A stretch of DNA of 9,425 nt from Bacillota bacterium. Its GTDB lineage: Bacteria > Bacillota > Clostridia > Christensenellales > CAG-138. The stretch lies in contig JAEZIE010000257.1 in the NCBI GenBank assembly GCA_023416175.1, positions 1 to 9,425 of the forward strand, given 5' to 3'. Position numbers and translations under genes: made by a program. Under the pieces are notes generated by a model. It was not told where the DNA came from. It saw only the letters and a list, made by a program, of their open reading frames with translations, and ran no database searches. Positions 1-7,192 of this stretch are shown piece by piece; position 1 is the first letter of the stretch; every line of letters starts with the position of its first letter.

Positions 1-57
1 AAGCCGTTCGGGCGGCAGATGCTTGAGGCAACAGAGCCGCCTCTTTCCCTCAAACAT
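1..57 (-). CDS. Possible start of next dcw gene (partial)
   Basis: A reading frame opens with ATG at 57 and runs off the left edge of the window after 19 codons (MFEGKRRLCCLKHLPPERL). A GGAGG at 71-67 lies 9 nt ahead of the ATG, and an in-frame TGA lies 6 nt upstream of it, so this is the only possible ATG in that frame. The position fits the next gene of a dcw cluster, which in relatives is usually murD or ftsW/spoVE. The basic N-terminus does not resemble the glycine-rich opening of MurD. A cytoplasmic lead-in to a membrane protein such as FtsW is conceivable but unproven. The fragment is too short to identify, and it may not be a gene at all. Confidence 0.35.
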   Translation of the reverse strand, partial: MFEGKRRLCCLKHLPPERL

Positions 58-135
58 CCGTCAGTCCCTCCGCCACGCCAAGCGCCAACTAAAAACGCGG
101 CATCCCGAGACCCACCCAGAACGGCAAGCAGTCAA

Positions 136-1134
136 TCACACATACGCCAAAAGGCAAACAAGGCACAATATAGCGGTCACTATCATATACATCGAAACAA
201 TTTTGGTTTCCGGTACACCCATCAGCTCAAAATGATGGTGCAGCGGCGCCATTTTGAATACGCGCTTTTTGCGGAGCTTGTACGACCCGACCTGCAACAC
301 TACGCTGATGGCGGAGGCCATAAAACAGCCGCCCATGAGGGGCAGCAGCAGTACGCCGCGGTTGAATATCGCCATCATCGTTATCGCACCGCCCAGGGCC
401 ATGGAGCCGGTATCGCCCATGAACACGCGGGCTGGGTAGGTGTTAAACCGTAAGAAACCGAGGCAAGCGCCGGAAACCGCAGCGGAGAACACCGCCATGC
501 CGCCTAGGTTCGCGCTATAGCCGATCTGCCCGTTGTCCAGCGCGGTAACGGACAACAGTGCGAAGATGAGGGCCATTGCCACCGCGTAGATCATGGTGAC
601 GCCGGAAGCCAGTCCATCCAGACCATCCGTTAAGTTAACGGCGTTGACCTCTGCAATGACCACGAACATCACGAACGGGATATACCAAATACCCATGTTC
701 CATTCCGTACCGGAAAAGGGCAGCACAATGGTGGGACCGATAAACGGGTTGTTGTAGGCGGTGAGCGCAACGATAAACGCAAACACCAGCTGTGCGATGA
801 TCTTCTGGTAAGCGCTCAGCCCCAGGGAACGTTTGCGCTTGACCTTGATGAAATCATCCAGGAATCCTACCAGCCCGAATGCGAATGTGGTAAGCAGCGA
901 AGGGAGTACAAACTCCAGCCCCGCCATGGAAAACGTGAGTGTTCCGGCCAATATGCCCGCCATTATCATGAGACCGCCCATCGTAGGGGTGCCGGATTTT
1001 ACAAGATGCGTCTGCGGGCCGTCGTCCCGCTCCGTCTGGCCGAATTTGAGCCTCTTGAGCATGGGGATCACGATCGGCCCCAATAGTAGGGTAACTAGAA
1101 AACTGAGCAATAACGCCAGTATGAGCTGTTGCAT
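136..1134 (-). CDS. mraY: Phospho-N-acetylmuramoyl-pentapeptide-transferase MraY
   Basis: MraY is the integral membrane enzyme that transfers phospho-MurNAc-pentapeptide from UDP to undecaprenyl phosphate, making lipid I, the first membrane step of peptidoglycan synthesis. The 332-residue length is normal and the protein is hydrophobic throughout, consistent with the family's roughly ten membrane helices. Family landmarks are all visible: the N-terminal GTPTMGG (48-54), the aspartate pair in FLDDFIKV (D93, D94), NLTDGLDGLASG (N167, D170, D173), FMGDTGSMALGG (D241) and the cytoplasmic histidine cluster HHHFELMG (299-306). A GGAGG lies 5 nt before the ATG. The gene follows murE after 35 bp, so co-transcription is likely. 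murF is not between them, unlike the murE-murF-mraY order of many bacteria. No truncation or missing catalytic residue is seen. Confidence 0.98.
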   Translation of the reverse strand: MQQLILALLLSFLVTLLLGPIVIPMLKRLKFGQTERDDGPQTHLVKSGTPTMGGLMIMAGILAGTLTFSMAGLEFVLPSLLTTFAFGLVGFLDDFIKVKRKRSLGLSAYQKIIAQLVFAFIVALTAYNNPFIGPTIVLPFSGTEWNMGIWYIPFVMFVVIAEVNAVNLTDGLDGLASGVTMIYAVAMALIFALLSVTALDNGQIGYSANLGGMAVFSAAVSGACLGFLRFNTYPARVFMGDTGSMALGGAITMMAIFNRGVLLLPLMGGCFMASAISVVLQVGSYKLRKKRVFKMAPLHHHFELMGVPETKIVSMYMIVTAILCLVCLLAYV

Positions 1135-1169
1135 TTGATCCTCCGGTTAGCTTTGGTGGGTACGATAGA

Positions 1170-2612
1170 TCAACGTTCCAATTCTCCAAGCAGCTCCATC
1201 ACGGTTTCCTTATCGTCGAAATGGTGCTTGATGCCGTTGATCTCCTGATAATTTTCATGGCCCTTGCCCGCAACGACGATGACATCGTCTTTCCTTGCGT
1301 TTTTGAGCGCATGCAGGATCGCTTCGCGCCGCTGCTCTATTGTGATATATGCACAACCGGATTTTTTGACACCCTCTTCAATCGCCGCGAGTATTTCAAA
1401 CGGATCTTCCGTGCGCGGATTGTCGCTGGTGACCACCAAACGGTCGGAATACCGCCCAGCGATCTCGCCCATGATGGGACGCTTCGCACGGTCCCTGTCT
1501 CCACCGCAGCCAAACACGGTGATAATTCTGCCCTTTGCAAAGCCGCGGACAGTCTTCAATACGTTTTCTAAAGCGTCCGGCGTATGCGCGTAATCCACGA
1601 ACACGGAGAACCCTAGATTGTCCGTGTTGAGCGGCTCCAACCGCCCCGACACGCTCTGCATGTCCTCAAGGCCGGATTTGATGTGCTCCATGGAGATATT
1701 CAAGGTAAGCCCAACAGCAACGGCCCCCATGGCGTTAAATACGCTGAAGAGCCCGGGTATGGGCACATTGATACGGGTAATGCCCCCGGGGAACCGAAGG
1801 TCAAACTGTACCCCGCGCGTGGTAATATCGATTTCACTTGCGCATACGTCCGCGCGTTCACGGATACCAAATGTGGTGACGGGCAGCGTAAGCCCATCCA
1901 GGAGTTTCGCCGCATAAGGGTCATCTATATTGATGATGCCGTGTTTGCTCTGATAAAAGAGCTTCTTTTTGGCGGCAAGGTAGTTTTCAAACGTCTTATG
2001 GTAATCAAGATGGTCCTGCGTGAGGTTGGTGAATTCCGCAACATCAAACATCAGGCCATGTACGCGGTTCTGTTCGAGCGAGTGGGAGGAGACCTCCATC
2101 ACCACGATCTCAACGCCCTCGTCCCTCATTTCCTTGAGCAGCCGGTAAAGGTCCACGGATTCCGGCGTGGTGCGCTCGGTTTCAATCACGCGCGCGCCGA
2201 TCATGTTCTTGATGGTGCCAATCAGCCCCACCTTTTTACCCGCATGCTCCGCGATGGCTTTCACCATATAGGTGGTGGTGGTCTTTCCGTTGGTCCCGGT
2301 GATGCCAACCATGCGCATATCCCGCTCTGGGTGGCCATAGAATTCCGCGGCCATCTCCGCCATGGCGATGCGAGAGTTTTTTACAATAATCTGGGGGACG
2401 GCAAGAGGCAATTCGCGTTCAGCCAGGATTGCGGAAGCCCCCGCTTCCACCGCCGATGCGGCGTATTCATGCCCGTCCGAAAATGTTCCAACGATACAGC
2501 AGAAAAGGCTGCCCGGCTTTACTTTTCTTGAATCGTAATGCAATACGTCAATGTCGATATCCGCCCCTACGAGGCGGTGCTCAAAACCTTGGCACAGTTT
2601 TGAAAGCAACAT
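1170..2612 (-). CDS. murE: UDP-MurNAc-tripeptide synthetase MurE (meso-DAP type)
   Basis: MurE is the cytoplasmic ATP-dependent ligase that adds the third amino acid to UDP-MurNAc-L-Ala-D-Glu. The protein has 480 residues, usual for the family. The Mur-ligase P-loop GTNGKTTT is at 106-113, the substrate-recognition TTPESVDL at 148-155, and the lysine expected to be carbamylated is probably K215 in YLAAKKKLF. Further landmarks are the central DYAHTPDAL (340-348), the C-terminal DNPRTEDP (397-404) and GKGHE (449-453). DNPR is the known signature for meso-diaminopimelate rather than lysine, so a DAP-type wall is inferred. The ATG at 2612 is preceded by AAAGGAG at 7 nt. The gene is separated from the upstream PBP gene by 143 bp carrying its own promoter candidate, and from mraY by only 35 bp. 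Confidence 0.98.
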   Translation of the reverse strand: MLLSKLCQGFEHRLVGADIDIDVLHYDSRKVKPGSLFCCIVGTFSDGHEYAASAVEAGASAILAERELPLAVPQIIVKNSRIAMAEMAAEFYGHPERDMRMVGITGTNGKTTTTYMVKAIAEHAGKKVGLIGTIKNMIGARVIETERTTPESVDLYRLLKEMRDEGVEIVVMEVSSHSLEQNRVHGLMFDVAEFTNLTQDHLDYHKTFENYLAAKKKLFYQSKHGIINIDDPYAAKLLDGLTLPVTTFGIRERADVCASEIDITTRGVQFDLRFPGGITRINVPIPGLFSVFNAMGAVAVGLTLNISMEHIKSGLEDMQSVSGRLEPLNTDNLGFSVFVDYAHTPDALENVLKTVRGFAKGRIITVFGCGGDRDRAKRPIMGEIAGRYSDRLVVTSDNPRTEDPFEILAAIEEGVKKSGCAYITIEQRREAILHALKNARKDDVIVVAGKGHENYQEINGIKHHFDDKETVMELLGELER

Positions 2613-2695
2613 TGTAGTTCTCCTTTACCATCCTGCTCATGCTTGCGGCAGTTAATGCGGCCTAACACAAATTGGCTGTGCGCCAAGCCTCACTC

Positions 2696-2725
2696 AGTAT
2701 ACCACAAGCGTATCTTGCATGTCCA
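2696..2725 (-). promoter_or_regulatory. SigA-type promoter upstream of murE
   Basis: In the 143-bp gap between the PBP gene and murE, the minus strand reads TGGACA (2725-2720, five of six to TTGACA), an 18-nt spacer, then TATACT (2701-2696, five of six to TATAAT). The −10 is directly preceded by TGG, giving an extended −10 (TGnTATACT). Predicted transcription starts near 2689, leaving a leader of about 75 nt before murE. Within that leader a small hairpin with 5-bp arms TTGGC/GCCAA (2672-2686) follows, without a convincing T-tract. This would allow murE-mraY to be transcribed apart from the division genes. It is a prediction from sequence only. Confidence 0.6.
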
Positions 2726-2755
2726 TTTCAAGGGGTTCTTCGCGCTTTTTCGGTC

Positions 2756-4882
2756 TCATTCCTCCACTTGGGAGAATTCCACCGTCACGCTCTGCCCGAA
2801 CGGGAGAGTTTCTCCTGCGGCGGGCTTTTGCCTTATCGCCTTTCCGCTCTGGTCCTCCGGCTCGATCCGAAGCGTCAGGCCCACCGCAGTAAGCGCATCA
2901 TAGGCCTCTATCCGGGTCATGCCCGATACATCCGGAACCGTCACGGCATCTTCCGTGCCGCCGTTGTCTGCGTCCTCCGAGGTATTGGTTGTATACAGCA
3001 GCACACCGCTGCCCTTTACAACCGTTTCCCCGGCGTAGGGCACCTGGGAGGTGACCGCGGCCACCGCTTCCCACTCGGAATAGTCCCCGATAAGTCCGTT
3101 TTCTCTAAGTATGGCCGCCGCTTCCTGGGCAGATTTCCCCACCACATCCGGCACCGTCACGGTCTCGGTTGCCACGCTAGGCTTTACAGAATAGTGCATC
3201 AGCGTATCCTGCAGCACATCCTTGACAAAGGGCGCGGCTACCGTACTTCCGAATATCACGCCGACCTTGGGTTCATCCACCAGGATCAGGCACAGGTACT
3301 TCGGGTCATCCGCTGGTGCAAAGCCGATGAAGGAGGCGATAAGGCTGCCCGAGGATGGTTTGCCGTCCACATATTTCTGTGCCGTACCGGTCTTACCGCC
3401 CACGCGGTAGCCGGGTATCTGCGCGTTGCGTCCGCTGCCTTCGGCTACCACGCTTTCCAATATGGATCGTACGATAGCGGAGGTTTCCTCCGAAATTACG
3501 CGGCGCACGACGGTAGGCTTATTCTCTTTGATGATTTCCCCATTCGGGCCGATCACCTGTTTGACGATATACGGCTGCATCAGTTCTCCGCCGTTGATGG
3601 CGGCCGCTACCGCGGAGACAAGCTGCATGGGCGTTACCGCAATGCTCTGGCCAAAGCCGATACGTGCAGTGTTGTTTTCCCGGATGTATTTTTCATGGAT
3701 CACAATGCCGCCGCTCTCGCCCGTAAGCCCGCTTTCCGTGGAGGAGCCGAAACCGAACCTGTAAATATAATCGTAAAACGTTTCCTTGCCCATGGCGAGT
3801 GCCATCGTCATAAACGCGGGGTTGCAGGAGTTCTGCACGGCTTTCGTGAGTGTCTGATGCCCATGGCCCCTTTTCCAGCACTTAATGAGCTCGCCGTTGA
3901 CCTCTTTAAAGCCCGGGCAGTCAAACTCGCTGGAAGTGGAAATGGCGCCGGAATCGATCGCTGAGGAAAGCGTCACGATTTTGAAAGTAGAGCCGGGCTC
4001 ATAAGCGTCCGTTACCACACGGTTTTTCACAAGGGCCTGCAATGTCGCGAGATCGTCGCGCGGGGGGGCGTTGGGGTCGTAATCGGGCTTCGTGGAGACA
4101 GCGAGTATTTCGCCCGTCTGCGCATCCAATATAATCCCCTGCGCGTTCTTCGCCTTGTTGACGGTGAGCGCTTCCTGCAGCGCTTTCTCTAAAAACGACT
4201 GGACCACAGCGTCGGTGGTGAGCACCAGCGCACAGCCGTCCACCGGCTCAATGAATTCCTGCGTCCCGTACGGAAGGGGTTTGTTGTCCCGGTCGGTCTC
4301 GGTAATAAGCCTGCCGGGCTCCCCTGCGAGATATTTATTGAAGCTTCTTTCCAGACCTTCCTGCCCTACGCCGTCCACGGTGGTAAAGCCCAGGGTCTGG
4401 GAAAGCATGTTTCCTAAAGGATAGTAGCGCTTGGTGTCCACGCTGAAGGTAACACCATCGCCCAGTTTCAGGGCTAGGAGCTGGTCGATTTTTTCCCGCT
4501 CCACCTGCCGCTTGACCACGATCTGCTGCTTGGTCTCATCGCTCACACGCTTAAGCGTGGTTTCATAATTGAGACCCAGCACATTGGAAAGTTCGGTCGC
4601 CACGCGGATGCGCTCGGTAGCCTTGATCTGCTTGGGGTTGACCTCCACCTGGTAGGCGGTGCCGCTCTGTGCGAGCGTTTGGCCATCCCTGTCCATAATC
4701 CGGCCGCGTTCGGCGGCAAGGCTCGTATCCATCGTCCACTGCAGCAGCGCTTTTTCCTGCAGCTCAGGACCCCAGATCACCTGTACGTAGAAGAGCCTTC
4801 CCAGCAAAAGCACGAACAGAAGGCCCACGAGCAGGAGCATTCGAAACAATCTCTTCTTGTTGGCGGTATCAGGTGCGCTCAT
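2756..4882 (-). CDS. ftsI/spoVD: Class B PBP with two PASTA domains (FtsI/SpoVD family)
   Basis: This is a membrane-anchored D,D-transpeptidase that crosslinks peptidoglycan at the septum and is the target of beta-lactams. From the chosen start it has 708 residues: a short cytoplasmic tail, a membrane helix at about 12-33, the dimerisation/pedestal region with ERGRIMDRDG (59-67), and the transpeptidase domain with STFK (298-301, catalytic S298), SCN (352-354) and KTGT (497-500). Two PASTA repeats follow, each opening VPDV (about 577-634 and 649-705). The upstream ATG at 4894 has no ribosome site. GGAGG at 4892-4888 lies 5 nt before the ATG at 4882, so that start is preferred. Bacillus carries two such genes here (pbpB, spoVD) and this cluster has one. 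Whether it serves division, spore cortex or both cannot be told from sequence. Confidence 0.95.
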   Translation of the reverse strand: MSAPDTANKKRLFRMLLLVGLLFVLLLGRLFYVQVIWGPELQEKALLQWTMDTSLAAERGRIMDRDGQTLAQSGTAYQVEVNPKQIKATERIRVATELSNVLGLNYETTLKRVSDETKQQIVVKRQVEREKIDQLLALKLGDGVTFSVDTKRYYPLGNMLSQTLGFTTVDGVGQEGLERSFNKYLAGEPGRLITETDRDNKPLPYGTQEFIEPVDGCALVLTTDAVVQSFLEKALQEALTVNKAKNAQGIILDAQTGEILAVSTKPDYDPNAPPRDDLATLQALVKNRVVTDAYEPGSTFKIVTLSSAIDSGAISTSSEFDCPGFKEVNGELIKCWKRGHGHQTLTKAVQNSCNPAFMTMALAMGKETFYDYIYRFGFGSSTESGLTGESGGIVIHEKYIRENNTARIGFGQSIAVTPMQLVSAVAAAINGGELMQPYIVKQVIGPNGEIIKENKPTVVRRVISEETSAIVRSILESVVAEGSGRNAQIPGYRVGGKTGTAQKYVDGKPSSGSLIASFIGFAPADDPKYLCLILVDEPKVGVIFGSTVAAPFVKDVLQDTLMHYSVKPSVATETVTVPDVVGKSAQEAAAILRENGLIGDYSEWEAVAAVTSQVPYAGETVVKGSGVLLYTTNTSEDADNGGTEDAVTVPDVSGMTRIEAYDALTAVGLTLRIEPEDQSGKAIRQKPAAGETLPFGQSVTVEFSQVEE

Positions 4883-4887
4883 GCGTG

Positions 4888-4892
4888 CCTCC
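4888..4892 (-). promoter_or_regulatory. Ribosome binding site deciding the PBP start
   Basis: GGAGG on the minus strand lies 5 nt before the ATG at 4882. It overlaps the first codons that would follow the alternative ATG at 4894, which itself has only GCAGCTTAAACGCA upstream and no Shine-Dalgarno match. This argues that the annotated protein should begin MSAPDTANKK rather than MEARMSAPD. Confidence 0.75.
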
Positions 4893-4940
4893 ATTGCGTT
4901 TAAGCTGCCCGGCGGCGCAACGCACGCGCCGGTTGCCGCG

Positions 4941-5459
4941 CTACGCTCCTTCCGCCGCTGTGTTCGCCCCGTTCACGGGCGCCTGCACCCCCGCCGATAC
5001 GGGCAGTGCATCCCCTGTGCGAACAAACTGGTCCGCTGTGGGATATGTCATGCCAAGACGCGCCGCGGCCTCCTGCACATTTTGAATACTTACCGCGCAC
5101 TCAAGCTCCACATTCAGAGTGCGTATGCGAAGCTGTGCGGCTTCCATATCCGTTTTAATCTGATTGACCTCCAGATAATCCCCAGCAATGAGGGCATACC
5201 GGAACACCACAAACAGGCACGCCGCAGCAACGGTAAAAATGGCAAAGAGCATTGTGACCTTGCAGCCCGCGCTTAGCATCGGGCGAGGCTGGCTCTTAGG
5301 CCTCTGCTGCGGTTTTACAGTAACTTTGGGCTGCTCCACCGGCTGCACGGGCGCTGGGGCGGGCGCGTAGGCGTATGCGTTAGCGCCGCGCGTAGGCGAA
5401 TAGATCCGTGTGGATGCCGTGTATGCCGTCCGTGTTTGCCTGTTTCCCGCTACTTCCAT
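4941..5459 (-). CDS. ftsL: FtsL-like cell division protein
   Basis: The 172-residue protein has the architecture of FtsL, a bitopic scaffold that pairs with DivIC/FtsB and the septal synthase. A proline- and tyrosine-rich cytoplasmic segment (1-67, with AYAYAPAPAP at 28-37 and basic PQQRPKSQPRP at 50-60) is followed by one membrane helix at about 68-91. Next come a heptad-like coiled coil (about 95-122) and the short conserved block NVQEAAARLGMTYPTADQFV (127-146), which is typical of FtsL/DivIC ends. The last 25 residues are Ala/Gly/Val-rich and look disordered. Identification rests on topology and position between rsmH and the PBP gene, since FtsL sequences diverge strongly. The ATG at 5459 has only a weak AAAGGGA ribosome site. 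An in-frame stop 36 nt upstream, which is rsmH's own stop, rules out an earlier start. Confidence 0.85.
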   Translation of the reverse strand: MEVAGNRQTRTAYTASTRIYSPTRGANAYAYAPAPAPVQPVEQPKVTVKPQQRPKSQPRPMLSAGCKVTMLFAIFTVAAACLFVVFRYALIAGDYLEVNQIKTDMEAAQLRIRTLNVELECAVSIQNVQEAAARLGMTYPTADQFVRTGDALPVSAGVQAPVNGANTAAEGA

Positions 5460-5492
5460 CGTATTCCCTTTCTTTTGTGTCCATGCCGCCGA

Positions 5493-6428
5493 TTATCTTT
5501 TTTCTACGGCGCGCAGCTTTGCGCTGCGCGACCTGGCGTTAACTTTCAATTCTTCTTCCCCTGCGATGACGGGCTTTTTGGTCAATATCCGCACGACAGG
5601 TTTTTTGTTGCATGTGCAGATTGGCGCTTTAGGCGGGCAGGTGCAGGGGTTTTCCAAGGTTTTGAACGCCTGCTTTGCGATCCTGTCCTCCAGCGAATGG
5701 AACGTAATGACGCATAACCTACCGCCGGGGTTTAAAAGCTCCACCGCATCGTTGATGGCTTTCTCCAAGCCGTCCAGTTCTCCGTTGACTTCTATACGGA
5801 TGGCCTGGAATGCGCGGCGCGCGGGGTGCTGGCCTTCCCAGCGGTTTTGGGCCGGGGTCGCCATTCTTACGATCTCCGCAAGCTCTGTGGTGGAGGCAAT
5901 GGGCGATATCTGCCGCTTGCGGACGATGGCGTTTGCAATACGCATGGCGTAGCGTTCTTCCCCGTATTCCCTCAGTATCGCCGCCAGCCGTTCCGCCGGG
6001 TAAGAATTCACCACATCGTATGCGGAAAAGGCTGTGTCTTCATCCATGCGCATATCAAGCGGCGCTTCATTGTGATAGGAAAACCCGCGTTCGGGGGCGT
6101 CGAGCTGGTGGGATGACACCCCAAGGTCCATTAAGATGCCGTCTGCTTTTTCAACGCCCTGTTCTTTTAACAGGGCTGTCATATCAAAGAAATTACCGCG
6201 TAAGGCCCGGAACATTCCCCCGAACGGAGCAAGCCTTTTTGACGCCTCGGCAATCGCTTCCCCGTCCCGATCAATGCCGAATAGCCTGCTTTCCGGCGAA
6301 AGCTTTTTTAAAACCGCTTCCGCGTGCCCGCCGCCGCCGAGCGTTCCATCAACGAATATACCGCCGCGCTCCGGCGCAAGGAGGGAGAGAACTTCCTCCA
6401 CCATAATGGGCGCGTGGTATTCGCTCAT
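5493..6428 (-). CDS. rsmH: 16S rRNA (cytosine-1402-N4)-methyltransferase RsmH
   Basis: RsmH (MraW) uses S-adenosylmethionine to methylate N4 of C1402 in 16S rRNA, at the ribosomal P site. The 311-residue protein opens MSEYHAPIMVEEVL and shows the SAM-binding loop VDGTLGGGGH (26-35), the acidic residue in GIDRD (51-55), DLGVSSHQLD (101-110), DMRMD (125-129), HPARRAFQAIRIEVN (201-215) and ITFHSLEDR (241-249). The C-terminal end has NARSRSAKLRAVEK and a cysteine cluster CTCPPKAPICTC (262-273), as in other Bacillota RsmH. The ATG at 6428 overlaps the mraZ stop as ATGA, with GGAG 8 nt upstream, so the two are probably translationally coupled. The reading frame stays open upstream to 6515, but that stretch lies inside mraZ and has no RsmH similarity. 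Confidence 0.98.
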   Translation of the reverse strand: MSEYHAPIMVEEVLSLLAPERGGIFVDGTLGGGGHAEAVLKKLSPESRLFGIDRDGEAIAEASKRLAPFGGMFRALRGNFFDMTALLKEQGVEKADGILMDLGVSSHQLDAPERGFSYHNEAPLDMRMDEDTAFSAYDVVNSYPAERLAAILREYGEERYAMRIANAIVRKRQISPIASTTELAEIVRMATPAQNRWEGQHPARRAFQAIRIEVNGELDGLEKAINDAVELLNPGGRLCVITFHSLEDRIAKQAFKTLENPCTCPPKAPICTCNKKPVVRILTKKPVIAGEEELKVNARSRSAKLRAVEKR

Positions 6429-6871
6429 ATGCCCATCTCCAGCAAGCGGCGCAGTGCGGATTGATATTCTGAGCTGACGCCGGTATTGTGCTTCTCCCAT
6501 GCCTCGGGAGACCAAAGTTCGATGCGGGAGCCCATGCCAACGAGCACCGCTTCCTTATCCAGTTTTGCATATTCCCTGAGCGCGTTGGGGATGAGGATGC
6601 GCCCCTGCTTGTCCGGCTCACATTCAGCGGCATTCGCAAACATCATTCTGCGAAACGCCTGAGCCATGACGTCCGATTCCGGCAGGTTGGAAAAACGCGT
6701 GGCGAATTCCTTCCACCCCTGCTCCGACATGCCAAACAGACAGGTGATTTCATCCGTGCCCAATATGCCGTGGGTCAATATGATGCTTTCACCAAGGTCA
6801 CCACGCCATTTAGCGGGGATGAAGACGCGGCTTTTGGGGTCTATGCCATGAACAACGGAGCCTATGAGCAT
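6425..6871 (-). CDS. mraZ: Transcriptional regulator MraZ
   Basis: MraZ is an AbrB-fold DNA-binding protein, the first gene of most dcw clusters, and is known to bind short TGGG/GTGGG repeats in front of its own promoter. The 148-residue protein contains the two tandem SpoVT/AbrB-like half-motifs: DPKSRVFIPAKWR (11-23) and DKQGRILIPNALRE (87-100), each with the conserved D-x-[KQ]-[GS]-R core. The length is typical. The ATG at 6871 has AGGAGG 9 nt upstream (6886-6881), and MLIGSVVHGIDPKSR matches the usual family start. It overlaps rsmH by 4 nt and so heads the transcription unit rsmH-ftsL-PBP. Autoregulation is inferred from the promoter and TGGGG repeats upstream. Confidence 0.97.
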   Translation of the reverse strand: MLIGSVVHGIDPKSRVFIPAKWRGDLGESIILTHGILGTDEITCLFGMSEQGWKEFATRFSNLPESDVMAQAFRRMMFANAAECEPDKQGRILIPNALREYAKLDKEAVLVGMGSRIELWSPEAWEKHNTGVSSEYQSALRRLLEMGI

Positions 6872-6935
6872 GCCCTTGCGCCTCCTTCCCTGCGTTTTTT
6901 ATGACTTGGGCATCTTCCTCTATAGTATTATCGTA

Positions 6936-6965
6936 ATTATAGCACCACTTCAATACACTTGCCAC
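6936..6965 (-). promoter_or_regulatory. Promoter of mraZ and the dcw cluster
   Basis: The minus strand carries a perfect TATAAT (6941-6936). Eighteen nt upstream of it lies GTGGCA (6965-6960, four of six to TTGACA). The predicted start of transcription near 6929 gives a leader of about 58 nt ending in AGGAGG. The weaker −35 would fit an activator- or repressor-controlled promoter, but that is inference. A second, poorer −10-like GATAAT lies just downstream. Confidence 0.6.
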
Positions 6966-7013
6966 CATTTTTATGGCTTTTTAATGTAATTTCTTGAGTA
7001 TTTTACTCCTTTT

Positions 7014-7029
7014 CCCCACATTTACCCCA
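7014..7029 (-). promoter_or_regulatory. Candidate MraZ-binding repeats
   Basis: Two TGGGG copies occur on the minus strand (7029-7025 and 7018-7014), 11 bp apart and each followed by an A-rich run, about 50 bp upstream of the mraZ −35. A looser AGGAG (7010-7006) continues the pattern but off the spacing. Known MraZ operators are direct repeats of TGGG-like pentamers about one helical turn apart, in front of mraZ. Position and spacing fit, but only two clean copies are visible. Confidence 0.45.
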
Positions 7030-7044
7030 AATCGAAATCGCACG

Positions 7045-7085
7045 AAAAAAAGGACGCCCCTGCGCCGAACTGACAGCAGGGACGT
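7045..7085 (-). terminator. Intrinsic terminator after the phosphoesterase gene
   Basis: On the minus strand ACGTCCCTGC (7085-7076) pairs with GCAGGGGCGT (7063-7054), 10 bp with one G-U wobble, around a 12-nt loop. It is followed by CC and seven T (7051-7045). It lies about 110 bp past the phosphoesterase stop and insulates that gene from the mraZ promoter. The plus-strand reading has no T-tract, so it appears to act in one direction only. Confidence 0.85.
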
Positions 7086-7192
7086 TTATTCGTCAAATGA
7101 TGCTATTTTACATAAAAACAAGGTCGATTTGCTCGGGTTCTAAGAGAGGGTTAGCCGACCATGCCGCAGCCCGTGCCGGGGCATCATGAAGG

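Larger units (their letters stand above)
6872..7192. other. Intergenic region between phosphoesterase and mraZ
   Basis: This 321-bp stretch has no convincing gene. From high to low coordinate on the minus strand it holds about 107 bp of trailer after the phosphoesterase stop and the intrinsic terminator (7085-7045). After these come the TGGGG repeat pair (7029-7014), a markedly AT-rich segment with the mraZ promoter (6965-6936), and a leader of about 58 nt with AGGAGG. The AT richness contrasts with the GC-rich coding flanks. Confidence 0.8.

Noticed and set aside
1683..2531. 282-codon open frame on the plus strand antisense to murE
   Set aside because: Same reasoning: murE is intact with all motifs, and the antisense translation shows no family signature.
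2672..3964. 430-codon open frame on the plus strand antisense to the PBP gene
   Set aside because: It lies opposite a clearly recognised PBP gene, is rich in His, Arg and Cys with no domain I recognise, and has no ribosome site. It is a shadow of the GC-rich codon pattern.
6429..6515. Upstream extension of RsmH by 29 residues
   Set aside because: The extension lies inside mraZ coding sequence. MSEYHAPIMVEEVL is the usual RsmH start, with GGAG 8 nt before its ATG.
6899..6913. Four-codon frame (MPKS) in the mraZ leader
   Set aside because: The GAGGA before it is only 2 nt from the ATG, and such a short frame is expected by chance.
7010..7029. DnaA-box-like TTCCCCACA near the mraZ promoter
   Set aside because: It matches only seven of nine bases of the box and coincides with the TGGGG repeats, which are better explained by MraZ.
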